Program-made: the position numbers and the translations under genes
Notes under the pieces: model-generated
Databases searched by the model: none
Seen by the model: only the letters and a program-made list of their open reading frames with translations
Told to the model about the DNA's origin: nothing
Origin: Gimesia aquarii
Lineage (GTDB): Bacteria > Planctomycetota > Planctomycetia > Planctomycetales > Planctomycetaceae
DNA: 64,000 nt
Assembly (NCBI RefSeq): GCF_007748175.1
Contig: NZ_CP037422.1
Location: 5,162,334 to 5,226,333 of the forward strand
Reading direction: 5' to 3'
Shown here: piece after piece, positions 63,739 through 64,000 of the stretch
Layout of the letters: each line of letters opens with the position of its first letter
Numbering within the stretch: position 1 is the stretch's first letter

Positions 63739-64000
63739 TTATGAGGGTGATTGCTTAAAGGCTTCCTGAACCATTTTAATTTCTTGGTTTTCGTGTGCAC
63801 GCAGGTCGATCAACAAAGCATCAAATTGTTTTAATGCTTCATCCCAGCTTTGGAAAGGGTGTTCTGATTCTTTTAGTCTTGCAATGAAATTATCAATGTT
63901 ACACAAACTTTCTGCATGTTTCTTGTGAAAGTCTGGTACCATAATACAACAACCGGGAGACTCATCAAAAATGGGTTTAAAGTATCCTTCCTGTTCTTCA
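63739..64000 (-). CDS. Truncated hemerythrin-like protein (N-terminus beyond window)
   Basis: An open minus-strand frame runs from the stop at 63739 to the right edge, so the N-terminus is missing; an ATG at 63942 is internal to a longer frame. The visible 86 residues are helical, with EEQEGYF at the upstream side, HKKHAESL in the middle and HENQEIKM near the end. This spacing of His and Glu fits a hemerythrin-like di-iron four-helix bundle (HHE family), which binds oxygen or NO or senses redox state. The missing part should hold the first helix and its His ligands. Confidence 0.7.
   Translation of the reverse strand, partial: EEQEGYFKPIFDESPGCCIMVPDFHKKHAESLCNIDNFIARLKESEHPFQSWDEALKQFDALLIDLRAHENQEIKMVQEAFKQSPS

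Overview
The window looks like chromosomal DNA from a planctomycete, probably a Gimesia-like member of the Planctomycetaceae. This is inferred from gene content: four paralogous pairs of secreted PSCyt1/DUF1549/DUF1553 cytochrome-domain proteins with Tat-exported DUF1501 proteins, a TIGR02603/TIGR02604-type haem protein, many Tat or Sec leaders, frequent starts without a clear Shine-Dalgarno sequence, and several GTG/TTG starts. I saw no rRNA, tRNA, CRISPR array, insertion sequence or prophage.

Layout. Positions 1-12 kb hold housekeeping and envelope genes: a truncated lipoprotein, a secreted esterase, an ABC ATPase coupled to a large membrane protein, a cytosolic carboxylesterase, a secreted Pro-rich protein, a YiiD_C-type thioesterase-like protein and a MscK-size mechanosensitive channel. 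At 12.4-15.8 kb there is a PAS-GGDEF-EAL c-di-GMP enzyme and a methyltransferase-like protein. At 15.8-23.5 kb an IclR regulator overlaps a PSCyt1 gene, followed by DUF1501 and a fused EutB-EutC ethanolamine ammonia-lyase with a Tat-like leader. At 24.7-34.8 kb a seven-gene minus-strand operon (SMP-30 lactonase, NHL protein, Ldh2 dehydrogenase, bicupin, Nramp-like transporter, PSCyt1, DUF1501) diverges from an AraC regulator. At 36.0-41.4 kb a third PSCyt1-DUF1501 operon diverges from a XylR-like regulator.

At 41.4-48.0 kb lies an eight-gene co-directional minus-strand run: a radical SAM protein, a 78-residue protein, a Ycf46-type AAA ATPase, a Ycf35/DUF1257-like protein, DUF2997, a zinc-ribbon membrane protein with a degenerate signal-peptidase-like domain, a TPR protein and a PilT-type ATPase. 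This is the best candidate for an undescribed system. From 48.3 to 64 kb the genes are mostly catabolic or secreted: an SSS symporter, a PVC haem/dehydrogenase-like protein, a HlyIII protein, a sialidase-like protein, an unknown protein, an AXE1-like hydrolase, a fourth PSCyt1-DUF1501 pair, a beta-lactamase-like hydrolase and a truncated hemerythrin-like protein.

How it fits together. Three of the four PSCyt1-DUF1501 pairs sit with their own transcription factor (IclR, AraC, XylR-like), and two are linked to clear catabolic enzymes. This suggests reusable periplasmic modules plugged into different substrate pathways. The Ycf46 cluster is separate and looks like an ATPase-driven maturation or assembly machine. 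All functions are read from sequence motifs only; no database search was run.
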